The notes under the pieces are model-generated. The model searched no databases. It had not been told where the DNA came from and was given only the letters and a program-made list of their open reading frames with translations. From positions 11,588,501 to 11,652,500 of the forward strand of contig OX637394.1 in NCBI GenBank assembly GCA_951799425.1: 64,000 nt of DNA, given 5' to 3'. The position numbers and the translations under genes are program-made. Within the stretch, counting starts at the first letter, position 1, and each line of letters opens with the position of its first letter. Shown here piece after piece: positions 37,883-50,384 of this stretch. This stretch comes from Ilex aquifolium. Lineage: Eukaryota; Streptophyta; Magnoliopsida; Aquifoliales; Aquifoliaceae.

Positions 37883-39673
37883 TAGCAACTCCAACGGGAG
37901 TTGCCATCAGGGGTGCCATCCCCATAACCGCTAAAATGGCACCCCAACTGCAAAAATTCGGACTCCAACGGAGGTGGCATCAGAGGTGGCAAAATGGCAT
38001 CTAAGATTTTTGTGGTGGCATATTTGGCAACTTTGGAGAGAGAATTGAGAGGTTGGAAAATAGCCGTTGGTGGCTATTGTTCCTCTCAATGGCTATATTC
38101 CACCCAAAATTTCTATAAAAATACAGAGAGAGGAAAGGGGAAGGAGACTTGCCTGAAAATCTATTTTTGTACTGCTCCCAGAAAATAGCTTCCCTGAATC
38201 CTTGCCTTTGATATCGAAAACCCTAGCTTCCCTGAACCCTTGCCGTTGGTGTACTGTTCGCATAGCCTCGTTGCCGTTGTAAGTTGCAGAGAGACGCAGG
38301 GGAAGGGGAAGGGGAAGAAGACGATCTGGTAAGGAGAAGAGATAGAAACCGTTTTATTTAGGGGAAGGGGAAGGTGTTGTAATTTATAATTACATCTGCC
38401 CCCTATTCTTGTTTTAATTTATAATTTGTAATATAATTTACAATTTATAAATTGTTTATCATTTATGACAGATTTATTTGTTTTAATTAAGGGTTTTATT
38501 TATTTTTTAATTGATTATTTATGCTCATTCTTTAAATTGATTATAATATATATATATTTTTTTAGATGGATTCGCAATTTGACGGTTCTTTCATTAATTT
38601 GCTTATCAACGACACCGATTTATATGATGATGCTATGCAGATCAATCCCACAGTATTGGCGCCAGTACAAAATGAAGTCGTTCCAAGAGTGAGAAAATTA
38701 CAAAGGACAAAGAACTTCTCTCTAGAAGAAGATAAATTAATTGTGTCTGCGTGGCTTAACACGAGTAAATATGCAATTACTGGGAATGAACAACAAGGTG
38801 GTGCTTTCTGGCAAAGAATATTGCAATACTTAGAACTTCATGGAGGCAATCAAGAAGAGCGTTCGCAATCTTCTATTAAAAGTCATTGGACTGATATAAA
38901 TGCAAAATGCAGCAAATTAGTCGGTTTTTATAGTCAAATTGAAAGACTGCGATAAAATGGACACACCGAACAAAATAATGTAATGATTAAACTTTTAATT
39001 TAGATACTACTATGATTTGATATTTGAACTATTGACTGAATAATTTTATATGTTTTTCAGGTCGATGACGCAAAAGAAATGTTTGCTAAGATTATTGGAA
39101 GACCATTTCAATACGAACATTGTTGGAATATATTGAAAATGGAGCGGAAATAGACTGATAATCTCACCAGCAATAAGAGAGCAAAAACTCATTCAACTGA
39201 TAGTCCGGCTGAATCAACTCATATTGAATCTTACTATTCAACTCCATATTTAGGGGATGACACTGAAACCTCGTCTACTCCCAACCTCAATAGGCCATTG
39301 TAAGATAGATGGATGAAAACATGAGAAAAATGATCAGATTTATAGACAAATTATATATTTTTTAATTTTTATTTTGGCGGTTAAATTTTTAAATTTGAAT
39401 TTCAACGATTGAAATTTGAAATTTGAAATTTGAATTTCGGCGGACAAAATTTTAAATTTTTATTATAAAAATATATCCGTTAAATTGCGATCGTTATGAA
39501 AACTATACCCGTTAAAATATAACCGTTAAATTTAATTATATTTTTTAATAAAAAATATTAAAATATTAAAATGACACTCTATTTTGGCACTTATAATTAG
39601 AGCAAAAACATGTGCCAAAACAAGGTTACAAAATGACATTTGGCACCCCGGCAACTCCCCCTTGGAGTTGCTC
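37883..39673 (+). mobile_element. PIF/Harbinger element carrying a decayed ORF1
   Basis: The ends TAGCAACTCCAA and TTGGAGTTGCTC are inverted repeats. Further subterminal matches (TGGCACCCC and TTTTGGCAC words) occur on both sides. The flanking TCA at 37880-37882 and 39674-39676 is a possible 3-bp duplication. The element contains the Myb-like ORF1 but no DDE transposase, so it would need a partner in trans. It ends about 155 bp before the chaperonin start codon. Confidence 0.72.
38566..39303 (+). pseudogene. PIF/Harbinger ORF1-like Myb protein, broken
   Basis: Exon 1 (38566-38979) encodes a Myb/SANT-like protein with RTKNFSLEEDKLIVSAWLNT, then GGAFWQRI and SSIKSHWTDINAKCSKLVGF. Exon 2 (39061-39303) after a TTTTTCAG acceptor reads VDDAKEMFAKIIGRPFQYEH and continues into a Ser/Thr-rich tail. 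A stop (TAA at 38953-38955, probably from CAA) and a second stop (TAG at 39151-39153, probably from TGG) interrupt an otherwise continuous frame, and the tail ends early. Such proteins normally assist Harbinger transposase with DNA binding and nuclear entry. The gene sits centrally within terminal inverted repeats, so it is transposon cargo rather than a host gene. Confidence 0.8.
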
Positions 39674-39676
39674 TCA

Positions 39677-39828
39677 CACGCAAGCTGGCACGCCGCACGC
39701 AGGCCTGCCAAAACCTTCGCACACCCAAAAACCCTAATTCCATCACCTTCCCTTCTTGAAGCCAAAAATCACCCTAATCCATCCACACTCCATTCTTGAA
39801 GGTTCAAAATCCGGAACGAAGGAAGGAA
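39677..39828 (+). promoter_or_regulatory. Compressed upstream region of the chaperonin gene
   Basis: Only about 150 bp separate the Harbinger end from the ATG. A telo-box AAACCCTAA at 39729-39737, common in leaders of plant plastid-biogenesis and growth genes, is followed by CT-rich DNA. The core promoter is therefore either very short or partly inside the transposon. Confidence 0.5.
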
Positions 39829-42800
39829 ATGGCGTCCGCAAATGCTATCTCTACAGCTTCAATATTCTCTTCCCCCAAACAAGTACTTCCTTCTTCTCAT
39901 ATCTATCATTTCTTTCACGGTTTTACCATTTGGGTTTTCCATTTCAAGGCAAATTATGTTCGAACATGTATATATGTGTATATATGTTATATGTATGAAT
40001 GTGTGTGTGTGATGATTTTTTGGGCGGTTGATGTGTGGGACGCAGGGGAATTTGAGGAATAGGAGGGTGAACCAGTTACAGGGAGGGAAGGTGAATTACA
40101 GGCAATCAAGAGGTCGATTTGTAGTGAGAGCTGCTGCTAAAGAAATCGCCTTTGATCAGCACTCCAGAACCGCTATTCAAGCCGGTATCGACAAGCTTGC
40201 CGATGCCGTCGGTCTTACTCTTGGCCCCAGAGGTGCTTTTCTTCTATTGTTGTCGTTCGTTTTCCTGTTAGTATGTTGGTTTTCGTTGTTATTATCGTTG
40301 TCTTTAACACACACACCAATTTTCAGTTTTTACTTTTTTGCTTCTTTGTTCTCTTAGCAAAAACTTTGTGAAACAGACACAGAGGCATTAGGGATGGGGC
40401 AAGTGACTTTAAATCAGTCAAGTACTACTATAACAAGTGGTAAAAGCTTGGATTTGCATACCTGTGACCCAAACAGCTTTGTTTTAATCTAGATGTTCAG
40501 GGAACTATAGCAATTATTATTCATGTTTAGCAACATGGTGATGAATAATGACTAGTAGATGTAGTTTTGCTTCCGCTCTCCTGCTATAAGGGTAAGGGAA
40601 AGGTGTTTAATTGTGCCATAGTTTCTTAACACTGCTGTTTTTGCGGTAACTCGATAACATTGCATTAACATGCCAATATGTAATACTTGGTTGTGTTGGA
40701 ATATTTTGGTTGTTTTTTATGAGCTCGGTATGCCAATGTAGCTTGAGATAGTGTTACTTCTGGCAACTGCAGGGACATAATCAACCTGCATGATTAGTTT
40801 ACTAATACATTATTACTCAGTTAAGGATATTTGTTCTGGCCATTTAATTGACAAACCGTGTTTTGCTCATATGCAGGAAGGAATGTTGTCCTGGATGAAT
40901 ATGGGACCCCAAAAGTGGTTAATGATGGTGTCACAATTGCTCGAGCAATAGAGTTACCTGATGCTATGGAAAATGCCGGTGCTGCTCTCATTAGGGAGGT
41001 TGGTCCTTTGTATGTTGTCTCTTTCCTAAGATTATGTAGTTTGTAGTATATAACTTGAACTAGTATATTGCTAGAATGTTCATATTTGAGCTTCTTTTTC
41101 CTCTTATTTTAAATTGAGATGATTAATGCTTGATAAAGGTTGCAAGCAAAACCAATGATTCTGCTGGTGACGGGACAACAACTGCAGCAATTCTTGCGCG
41201 GGAGATTATCAAACTTGGTCTATTGAATGTTACCTCAGGTGCAAATCCAGTATCTGTCAAGAAAGGCATTGATAAAACTGTGCAGCGACTGGTTGAAGAG
41301 CTTGAGAAGAAAGCTAGACCTGTCAAAGGTGGTGATGACATAAAAGGTAGTGTGCTTATCTGGTTTTTGTCACTCCTTATATAAAATTATTCATATGAAC
41401 AACCTGGGGTGGAGTCATAAATTTTGCTCAGGGTGGGCATTTTAATTACGCACTTTAATTTTTTTCTTTCTAATCAATCACACTATATAATATATTTATA
41501 TTTATTATATCACATTTGATACATGAATTCCATTTAACATAAAAAATGCCAAAAAATAATGCATATTGTATATGTACAAAAAATGACTAATTATTACCAT
41601 CGTAAAAAATGGAGCTAATTGTTAATTTTGTAATTAAAAAATATTAGTTATTCACTAACAATTCATTAAATTTATTCAATAAATGATGTTCCAAACACAC
41701 TGAGATATTAACATAGTAAAATTATTAAACTAAAATTTAAGAGCTAAACATATTAAAAAAATTTAAAATCGATTGACACACAGTAAAGATTATAATCAAT
41801 ACTTGAATAAAAATAGAGACGATTTCTCGTAAAAAAAAACAGTTAAATGAAGGTCAATTAATTTTCACTTGTAAAAATTCATAAATAATAAAATTAAGGT
41901 CATCTGGAGAAAGCCTTAATAAAATAAAAAACTTGTTTCATTGTTCTATTTGCCTTTATAATGTTGCTCAACATTATCTATACGACTACAAATATTGCAG
42001 AAAAATCTAAGGGTGCGTTTGGTAACGTTTTTGTTTTTATGTTTTTTTTATAAAAAAAAATAAAACAAAATTTTGTTTTTTTGGTGATAAAAATTAAAAA
42101 TATAAAACATGTTTGGTAGTCATTTATATTTAAAAATTTATACAAACAAAAATATAAAATATGTTTGGTATTACTTTGAAAATTTACCACCCAAACACCT
42201 CCGCCAACCACCAGCCACCCACCACCACCGAAAACCAGCCACCCAGCCACCCACCAACCCAGCCACCACCGAAAACCAGCCACCCAGCCACCACCGAAAA
42301 CCAGCCACCCCCACCCCGAAACTCACCACCACTGAAACCCACCACCATCAGCACCACCCCCTGAAACCCACCACCACCCAACCCACCCCCATCCCCGAAA
42401 CCCACCACCACCCAACCCACCCCCCATCCCTGAAACCCACCACCATCAGCACCACCCCCTGAAACCCACCCCCATCCCCGAAACCCACCACCACCCAACC
42501 CACCCCCCATCCCTGAAACCCACCACCATCAGCACCACCCCCTGAAACCCACCACCACCCAACCCACCCCCATCCCCGAAACCCACCACCACCCAACCCA
42601 CCCCCCATCCCTGAAACCCACCCCCACCCCCATCCCCGAAACCCACAACCACCCAACCCACCCCCCAACCCCGAAACCCACAGCCACCCAACCCCACCCC
42701 ATCCTAGAAATCCACATCCATCCAATCCACTCCCCATCCCCGAAAACCCACCACCACCCAAACCCACCACCACCAACCAACCCCACCACCACCCAAACCC

Positions 42801-45691
42801 ACCACCACCAACCAACCCCACCACCACTAGCGAAACCCACCACCACTCTCCAAAATCCATCACCACCACTAAAATAAAGAAGATTGAGAGAGAGAGAGAG
42901 AGTGAGAGCGACAGAGGGAGAGGGGGGGGGGCTGGAGATGGCGTCTTCCTTCGGCTTCGTCTTCCTTCGGCTTCGTCTTCAGCAGAGAGAGAGATAACAG
43001 AGATGTGAGAGATGAAAAGAGGGTTGCCATTTATATACTCAAGAAAAAAATTGTTATTTTGTTGCCAAGAAAGATCGAAGCCCAGACCTCTTTAATTGAC
43101 TCGCGCGTGTTTGGTTTTTTGATGTTTTCAAAAACATCATTTTAGATGTTTCTATATATGGACCTTGTTTTTGAAACAGAGCAATTAAAAAAAAAATAAA
43201 AACATTCACCAAACATGTTTTTTTTTTTTTTTGGGCCATAAAATGAAAACAAAAACAAAAAAAAACGAAAACATTGGGTTACCAAACGGGCCCTAAAACT
43301 TCATATCATACCCATACAAAACTCAAAAGATGTGATACACCATGATCAACTGACAATTCAATCGATTAAAAAATTGGATCGATACCAAATTTCAACAATT
43401 TGGAATCTATCCCAAGTTTTGGAGATCAATCCTAACTCAATTTCATTGAGTCGCAACTCGATCAATTTGAGTCGCAACTTAACATGATTAAGTTTTAATT
43501 TTTTGTACAATACTCAGATTTCAACAATATGGGTCCAGAGTTTTTTTTGTTTTATGTGGGCTTGGTTTTTAATTTTTTTTGGGTGGAGTTGGTGGGCTTA
43601 GCATTTTTGTCTTTAGTTTTAGGTGGACACAAGTGATATATTATACAAAAAAAAAATATACCTAGGTAATAAATAAATAAAAAAATTTGAGGGGGGCACT
43701 TGCCCACCCTGAACAATACATAGCTCCGCTCATGTGAACAACGGGATAACTACTTTTTTAATGATAAATTGTGTTGCATTCCAGCCATTGCTTCTATCTC
43801 TGCTGGAAATGATGAAAGTATTGGTACCATGATTGCTGATGCAATTGACAAGGTCGGGCCTGATGGTGTCCTATCCATTGAGTCATCCTCTTCCTTTGAG
43901 ACAACTGTTGACGTGGAAGAAGGAATGGAGGTCTGTATTCATTTGGGAGTTTGGGCTCCATATGTTTTCCCATTTTCCCACTTCATCTATGACTGCTCCT
44001 GATGCACATCTACTTGACTTGTTTATATTTATCTTGATTTGCAGATTGATAGAGGATACATCTCTCCACAGTTTGTCACCAACCCTGAGAAATTGATCGT
44101 TGAATTTGAGAATGCAAGAGTGTTGGTCACTGATCAGAAGATATCATCAATAAAGGACATAATTCCCTTGCTGGAAAAGACCACTCAATTGCGAGCCCCT
44201 CTGCTCATTATCGCTGAAGATGTCACTGGAGAGGCTTTGGCTACTCTTGTTGTGAATAAGCTGCGAGGTATCCTGAATGTTGCTGCCATCAAAGCACCTG
44301 GTTTTGGCGAGAGGAGAAAGGCTCTCCTTCAAGATATTGCCATATTGACAGGTGTATCATTATTGCTAATCTGCTTGAAAAGTTGCTTCCGTCCTTCGTA
44401 GGGTTGTTCCTTTAGTTTACTCATTCTCTCTGTGTAGCAATGAGTCAGCTTACTAAATGGATCTGTAAAATTGTTTTGAGTAACGGCCTTAAGCAAAAAT
44501 TATATTTTTTCTCTCTCTGCTCCTGCACGTACAATTTGTCAAGAAATTGTACATCTTAGTGAACAGAGTCAGTGAGGATATGGATGCACTATTGATTGAT
44601 TCAGAGAATGTATCCAAACACTTTGAGTTATTATCACCCGTATGACCTCCTTTTTCTACTGTCTGTGTCAATTGTTCAGGGGCTGAGTATCAAGCCAGCG
44701 ATTTGGGATTGCTCATTGAGAATACCTCAGTTGAGCAGCTTGGTTTGGCCAGAAAGGTGACCATCAGCAAGGACTCCACAACCATCATTGCAGACGCCGC
44801 AACAAAAGATGAGATACAGGCTAGAATTGCACAGATTAAAAATGAGTTGGCTGAGACTGATTCTGTTTATGACTCAGAGAAGCTCGCCGAGCGAATTGCC
44901 AAATTGTCTGGTGGGGTTGCTGTTATAAAGGTGGGGGCTGCAACTGAAACTGAACTGGAGGATCGTAAGCTTCGTATTGAAGATGCAAAGAATGCAACTT
45001 TTGCTGCAATAGAGGAAGGGATTGTCCCCGGTGGAGGTGCTGCATTAGTTCACCTTTCAACTTATGTTCCTGCCATTAAGGACAAGCTTGAAGATGCAGA
45101 TGAGCGGTTAGGCGCTGATATTGTGCAGAAGGTATGGAATGCACCATCTTGCTGCACCAAGTGTTTGTTTAACATATTTATTTGTTTGGTCATTTCTTTG
45201 CCAAGTGCATGATCTTATCCTTCACCTTACCACCCACAACACCACCCCAGGTTTCTTTTAGTCATTTAGGGAAAGTTTATTGTGTTCAAGGCAATCTAAG
45301 AATTCCTAATTTAGTGTTCAAGGCAATCTAATCATTTCTAATTTAGACAACTCCTCTCAGTTATTTTTGGGTGGTCCCTACTGACTTGTATTTCTGCTTG
45401 TAGGCACTGGTGGCACCAGCATCTTTGATAGCTCAAAACGCTGGGATAGAAGGAGAGGTAGTTGTGGAGAAGGTGAAGGAAGGCGAATGGGAAACTGGTT
45501 ACAACGCAATGACGGACAAGTATGAGAACCTGGTGGAAGCTGGTGTTATAGACCCAGCCAAAGTGACAAGATGTGCATTGCAGAATGCAGCTTCTGTTGC
45601 AGGAATGGTCCTTACCACACAGGCGATTGTTGTGGAAAAGCCTAAATCCAAGGCGCCCGTGGGTGCTCCTCCTCAAGGCCTTGCTGTGTAA
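39829..45691 (+). CDS. CPN60A: Plastid chaperonin-60 subunit alpha (Rubisco-binding protein alpha)
   Basis: This GroEL-type chaperonin subunit assembles with beta subunits in the chloroplast stroma and folds Rubisco large subunit and other proteins using ATP. Exons: 39829-39882, 40046-40232, 40877-40998, 41139-41346, 43785-43930, 44045-44351, 44680-45131 and 45404-45691. All GT-AG joins are in phase and give 587 aa, the family length. Residues 1 to about 46 are a Ser/Arg-rich transit peptide ending near RFVVRA|AAK. Chaperonin motifs follow in order: [24 protein letters not shown] (nucleotide site, Asp132), [77 protein letters not shown] and [20 protein letters not shown] (catalytic Asp near 443). 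The C-terminus APPQGLAV and overall wording fit the alpha rather than beta subunit. Intron 4 (2.4 kb) is swollen by nested transposons. No damage is seen in the coding sequence. Confidence 0.97.
41404..43734. mobile_element. hAT-like element in chaperonin intron 4
   Basis: The left end CTGGGGTGGAG...TTGCTCAGGGTGGGCA is mirrored, imperfectly, by TGCCCACCCTGAACAA...GCTCCGCTCATG at the right. The element is flanked by an 8-bp duplication, TGAACAAC (41396-41403 and 43735-43742), which fits the hAT superfamily. No transposase is seen. A Harbinger element is nested inside. Confidence 0.72.
42011..43293 (-). mobile_element. PIF/Harbinger element with CCA-rich minisatellite, nested
   Basis: The ends GGGTGCGTTTGGTAACG and GGTTACCAAACGGGCCC are flanked by TAA (42008-42010 and 43294-43296). 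It belongs to the same family as 20650-21608, in opposite orientation. It includes a minisatellite (about 42185-42860) of units such as GAAACCCACCACCACCCAAC with variants, then a GA-rich leader-like stretch and duplicated CTTCGGCTTCGTCTTC words. Long Gly/Trp/Val-rich frames on the minus strand come from this minisatellite. Confidence 0.8.
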
Positions 45692-47200
45692 TTACCAGCA
45701 TAAGTTCAATGTTCATTTGGAATTTAGAGGCGGCTAGTGTCTTAACGGCAGCGGATCAAGGAAGAGGACTAGAGGAGAGACCAGAGGAATGAAAAGTCCT
45801 TTTTCCTTTCTTGCACTTTGATTTCGACCTTCTTTTCTTTTAACAGCTGGATGAAACTTGGAATAATGTGTTAAGTGAGCATGGCTTAGGTATTATCTTT
45901 CACAGGGACAATAAATTAAGAAAATCTACACTTCGAAGCTGTGGTGAACTCAAACAATTTAACAGCAGGCCTACTAGCAGCAAAGAAGATAGGAGTTCAA
46001 CTTTTGATTCGACTGGATTATCTTTGGGCATTTACGTCTCTCTGTAGGCAATTTTTTTTTTGTATCGGTTACGCATGCGGTCATTAAATTTGGTATGTTA
46101 ATTCATTCCCAATTTAATTTCAAAAAGAAACCATTAGTCTTCCATGTTGTTATCCTGTTAAGAAGCTGCTCTGTTCTGCTTTTGTTTATTCTGTTTTGGA
46201 TTGTGGTTTGTACTTTGTAATATGGTGTAATATCTCCAAATATCACATTTTTTTGTATTAGTTTGTTAGTTTTATAAAGTTATATGACATTTTTAAACAA
46301 ACAGGTAAATGAGTGTAATTGGTAGTTTACTATGTTAACCCTACTCAACATAACTTGTTTAAAACTAAATGGGTTAAACGAGTTGTGTTATGTTACCCGT
46401 TTATTAAACATGTCGTATATGAATTTATATGTTTTTTAACTGTTTAACTCGATACATAACCGTGTAACCTGACACGTATGACACCCTCTAGTCATAAACT
46501 ACAGATGTATCTCTTTCTGAAAAACTGCCCAAAATGTTTTGTAACTCAACTTTTTTAGTTCAAAAAAAAAAAAAAAACTTTTTTAGTTCAAAAAACGGAG
46601 AAATTAGTGAAACTCCAATAATTAGGATGTTCAAACACAGCCAGATCTCCCCCTCTCTCTCTTCTCCAAAAAAATACTCTGAGAATCCACAGACATGCTA
46701 ACATAAAATAAACCAGTAGTGCACAATGACATTGTCCATGCCATTCCACAGCTTCAGATTATAAATTCCTTAGACCAACCTATAGATACAACAAGCATCG
46801 CAAAAAAGGTGAACAAAAAAAAGATTATGAGATAGTATTCAACATGAACCCGAAATATACAATCCAAACACAACTGAGCATGTAAATTTTTTCGGTATCA
46901 TATTCAAAAAAAATTCAATACCATATCTTAAAAAGATTTTTTATTTATAAATTTTAATTTCAGTTTTATTTGATCATTGAAATTTAAAAAGTTAAGTAAA
47001 ATAATAAATAAATTTTTGACGTGTTATTTTGTGATCAGGCTAAAAAATGCAATATTTAAAAAAATGCCCAGTTAGTATTTTGGTGGAAGAGTGCAAGTAG
47101 AGGTTTTGTATTTTGAGAATTGTTTGTCTACTTATATAGGAAGTGGGATCACATTTAACAAAACGGTGACGTTTTATTTAACAGCACACCGTGCTGTTTT
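45692..47200. other. Chaperonin 3' UTR and intergenic DNA
   Basis: The first few hundred bases after 45691 presumably include the 3' UTR. Farther right is AT-rich DNA, including CGTTTATTAAAC/ACGAGTTG words at about 46370-46480 related to the inverted element near 35.7 kb. No gene is seen. Confidence 0.4.
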
Positions 47201-47224
47201 TCATCAACAGCAGAGGAGCTGCGC

Positions 47225-48480
47225 CCATGTCCATCCCATTCACTTTTGGCCATTTTCTGCCGTTTTAGGCGGGAAGGATTGTCCTTTCATCCATTTTTTC
47301 TTCTTCTCTATCTTTTCTTTATAACTAAATAATGAAAAATTATATTTTTCATTCTACTTTTCATCTATTATTTTTTATTCATCCATTTTTCATAAAAGAA
47401 GAAAAATTCAAATTTAAATAGAGATAAATTTAAATTAAATTTAAATCAGGATAAAAATAGTCATTGAATTTTTAAAAAAAAATTAAATTTAAATCAGGAT
47501 AAAAATAATTATTAAATTTTTAAAAAAATAAAATTTCACTATAAAAATTTAAGAATGAAGTAAAGTCTCTTTATCTGATCAAAAAAAAAAGAAGTAAAGT
47601 CTCTTTAATTAAAAGAAATAAATCTATTTTGATTTGATATAATTTGAGTACGGATCTAGGAGAAGGTTTTTAGAAAGTAAAGATCGGAGAGGATCTCAAC
47701 TGAACCGTTAAAACATTATATGCAAACCACAACCGCCTCTACAAATACAATACACATTTATAGAGAGAGAAAAAGAGAGGAATAGACACGCTATCAATCA
47801 ATACATATTTGCCTCACTTCTTCAATCAGCAGATAAAATTACTCCTCTCTCTTACTTGAAAATTCACTTCACGTTTACCGTGAAACAGAGTCTCGAAGTT
47901 TCGGAGGTCAGATCTTCGTATAGAAATTTCTTTCTCGTGATTTTCTTTCGTTTTCAGTTCTTGTTCTTTTCTTCGAATGTGGTCGAAGACAACGAGAGTA
48001 GTAGTTGTAGTAGTAGAGTGGCGGAATCGACGCAGGTGAGCAGTCGGCAACAGAGAAAAAAGCTTGAGGTTTGCAATGCGGATCTTCGTAGGCTTCAAGA
48101 TTCGAATAACCAAGGCTTCCCTCTCGGTAACTTCACCTTTTTGGCTTTTGTCTCAATTCTTCAATCTCCAGACAAAACTACTCCTCTCTCTTTCCTTGAA
48201 AATCCACTTCACGTTTACCGCGAAACAGAGTCTCGAAGTTTCGGAGTTCAGATATTCGAAGAGATATTTTTTTCTCGTGATTTTCTTTCGTTTTCAGTTC
48301 TTGTTATTTTCTTGGAATGTGATCGAATGGTGATGGAAGATAACGAGAGTAGTAGTAGAGCGGCGGAATCCACGCCGGTGAGCAGTCGGCAACAGAGAAG
48401 AAACATTATTGCTAATGAAATACCAAAAATATCCAAATAGAATATGAATAATATATTGACTTGTAACATGAACTCCAAAA
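47225..48480 (+). repeat. First copy of duplicated STY-kinase promoter plus exon-1 block
   Basis: From CATTCACTTTTGGCCATTTTC (about 47240) this block matches the sequence resuming at about 48530, including GGCGGGAAGGATTGTCC and GAGTACGGATCTAGGAGAAG. It includes two exon-1 units (starts near 47818 and 48157). In the first, the start codon region is deleted. The second begins ATGGTGATGGAAGA at 48327 but diverges after about 48400. It contains the uninterrupted AACCACAAC site (47725-47733) that the Mutator element occupies in the second copy. Confidence 0.85.
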
Positions 48481-48815
48481 GACTAAATAGTAATTAGGCA
48501 TTAAGATGTGGACTCCATGTCATGCCCATTCACTTTTGGCCATTTTCTGCTGTTTTAGGCGGGAAGGATTGTCCTTCCATCCATCTTTTCTTCCTCTCTA
48601 TCTTTTCTTTATAACTAAATAATCATTAAATTTAAAAAAAAAATAAAATTTCACTGTTAAAAATTTATGTATGAAGTAAAGTCTCTTTAATTAAAAGAAA
48701 TAAATCTATTTTGATTTGATATAATTTGAGTACGGATCTAGGAGAAGGTTTTTAGAAAGTAAAGATCGGAGAGGATCTCAACTGAACCGTTAAAACATTA
48801 TATGCGAACCACAAC

Positions 48816-50384
48816 GAGCTTTTGACCAATCACAAGTAGTTTTGAAAAGATATTCCCAAATAAGAGTGGTTTTGAAAGTAATTCCCAAATGCAGGTCTTT
48901 TTTAAAAACGTCAAACCGACTGACGTTTTTATGCTAAAGACGTCAGTCCGTTTGACGCCTTTAGCATAAAAACGTCAGTCCGTTTGACGTTTTTAAGCCC
49001 AAACACGCGGCCCAGTAAACCCCTAAAAAACGTCAAACCGTTTGACGTCAAACCGTTTGACATCTTTAACTTCCCCCATATTTCCCTCAACTAAGTAAGC
49101 CGTTGTTTATAAGAATGGGAGCCGCAATGTTTGACTAGTGTACAAAGAAGAAATAAATGGATTTATTTTTAATGTTTTATCTTGTTTTAATTTATATAAT
49201 TATCATAACAACCCATTAGTTTAGATAATTGTTATAACTGCCCCTTAATTTTTTTCTTGGATTTTAATTTAGTCCGTAGTGATAGGTTTTTTGCCTTTTT
49301 TTATGAGTAAAATGTTAAATGTTTATTTAATAAAAAAAATTAATTAATAAATAAATTGTGAAATTTTAAAAATATATAAATGTTTTTTGTTATTTATTTA
49401 TAAATGTAATTACATTCAATAAATAAATAATTATAAATTAAAAATACATAAATTTCTGACGTTTAACACATCACTCCACCGCCAGTCCATATCATTCAAA
49501 TTGGGTTATTTTTAAATATTTTTTTCCTCATTTTTTTGCAAAAAGTCACCTTATTTGTTTATCACTCCACTTGATTTGGGTAATTATCATAAGTGACCCC
49601 TAAATTTTGCTCTCTTGTTTTAATGTAGTCCATAAAATTGTAATTCTTTTAATTTATTCCATCAATTATTAATTTTATTTCAATTAAATCTTTCCATTAA
49701 ATTTCGTCGTCATATTCAGGCAAAAGCTAAGGATCAAAAGCTTTTAAATCTTGCCATTAAAAGCTCAAAATTTTTAGCTCCCTCTCTTTGTGAGATGATG
49801 AGTTTATTTTTATTGAATTAAAAATTTCCAATTACATTCAATAAATGAATTTTGATAATTTAAAAATACTTATATTAAATTAAGGGGCAGTTATAATAAT
49901 AATCTAAACTAATGGGTTGTTATGATAATTATATAAATTAAAACAAGATAAAACATTAAAAATAAATCCATTTATTTCTTCTTTGTACACTAGTCAAACA
50001 TTGTGGCTCCCATTCTTATAAATAACGGCTTACTTACTTGAGTGAAAAATAAATCCATTTATTTCTTCTTTGTACACTAGTCAAACATTGCGGCTCCCAT
50101 TCTTATAAACAACGGCTTACTTAGTTGAGGGAAATATGGGGGAAGTTAAAGACGTCAAATGGTTTGACGTTTTTTAGTGGTTTACTGGGCCGCGTGTTTG
50201 GGCTTAAAAACGTCAAACGGACTGACGTTTTTATGCTAAAGGCGTCAAATGGACTGACGTCTTTAGCATAAAAACGTCAGTCGGTTTGACGTTTTTAAAA
50301 AAGACTTGTATTTGGGAATTACTTTCAAAACCACTCTTATTTGGGAATATCTTTTCAAAACTACTTGTGATTGGTCAAAAGCTC
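48816..50384. mobile_element. Mutator-type (MULE) foldback element, 1569 bp
   Basis: Terminal inverted repeats of about 430 bp or more start GAGCTTTTGACCAATCACAA and end with the exact complement. A perfect 9-bp duplication, AACCACAAC (48807-48815 and 50385-50393), matches Mutator target duplications. The arms contain serial palindromic words such as CGTCAAACCGTTTGACG and CGTCAGTCCGTTTGACG. The right arm carries an extra tandem duplication of about 90 bp (around 49950-50110). No transposase frame is present. Confidence 0.88.

Noticed and set aside
42348..42869. Long minus-strand frames of Gly/Trp/Val (silk- or cell-wall-like protein)
   Set aside because: They arise from the CCA-rich minisatellite, several frames are open at once, and the sequence lies inside a Harbinger element within an intron on the opposite strand.
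47856..48440. 194-aa protein
   Set aside because: A read-through of leader and exon-1 repeats; its start codon is not the conserved one and it joins two repeat units.
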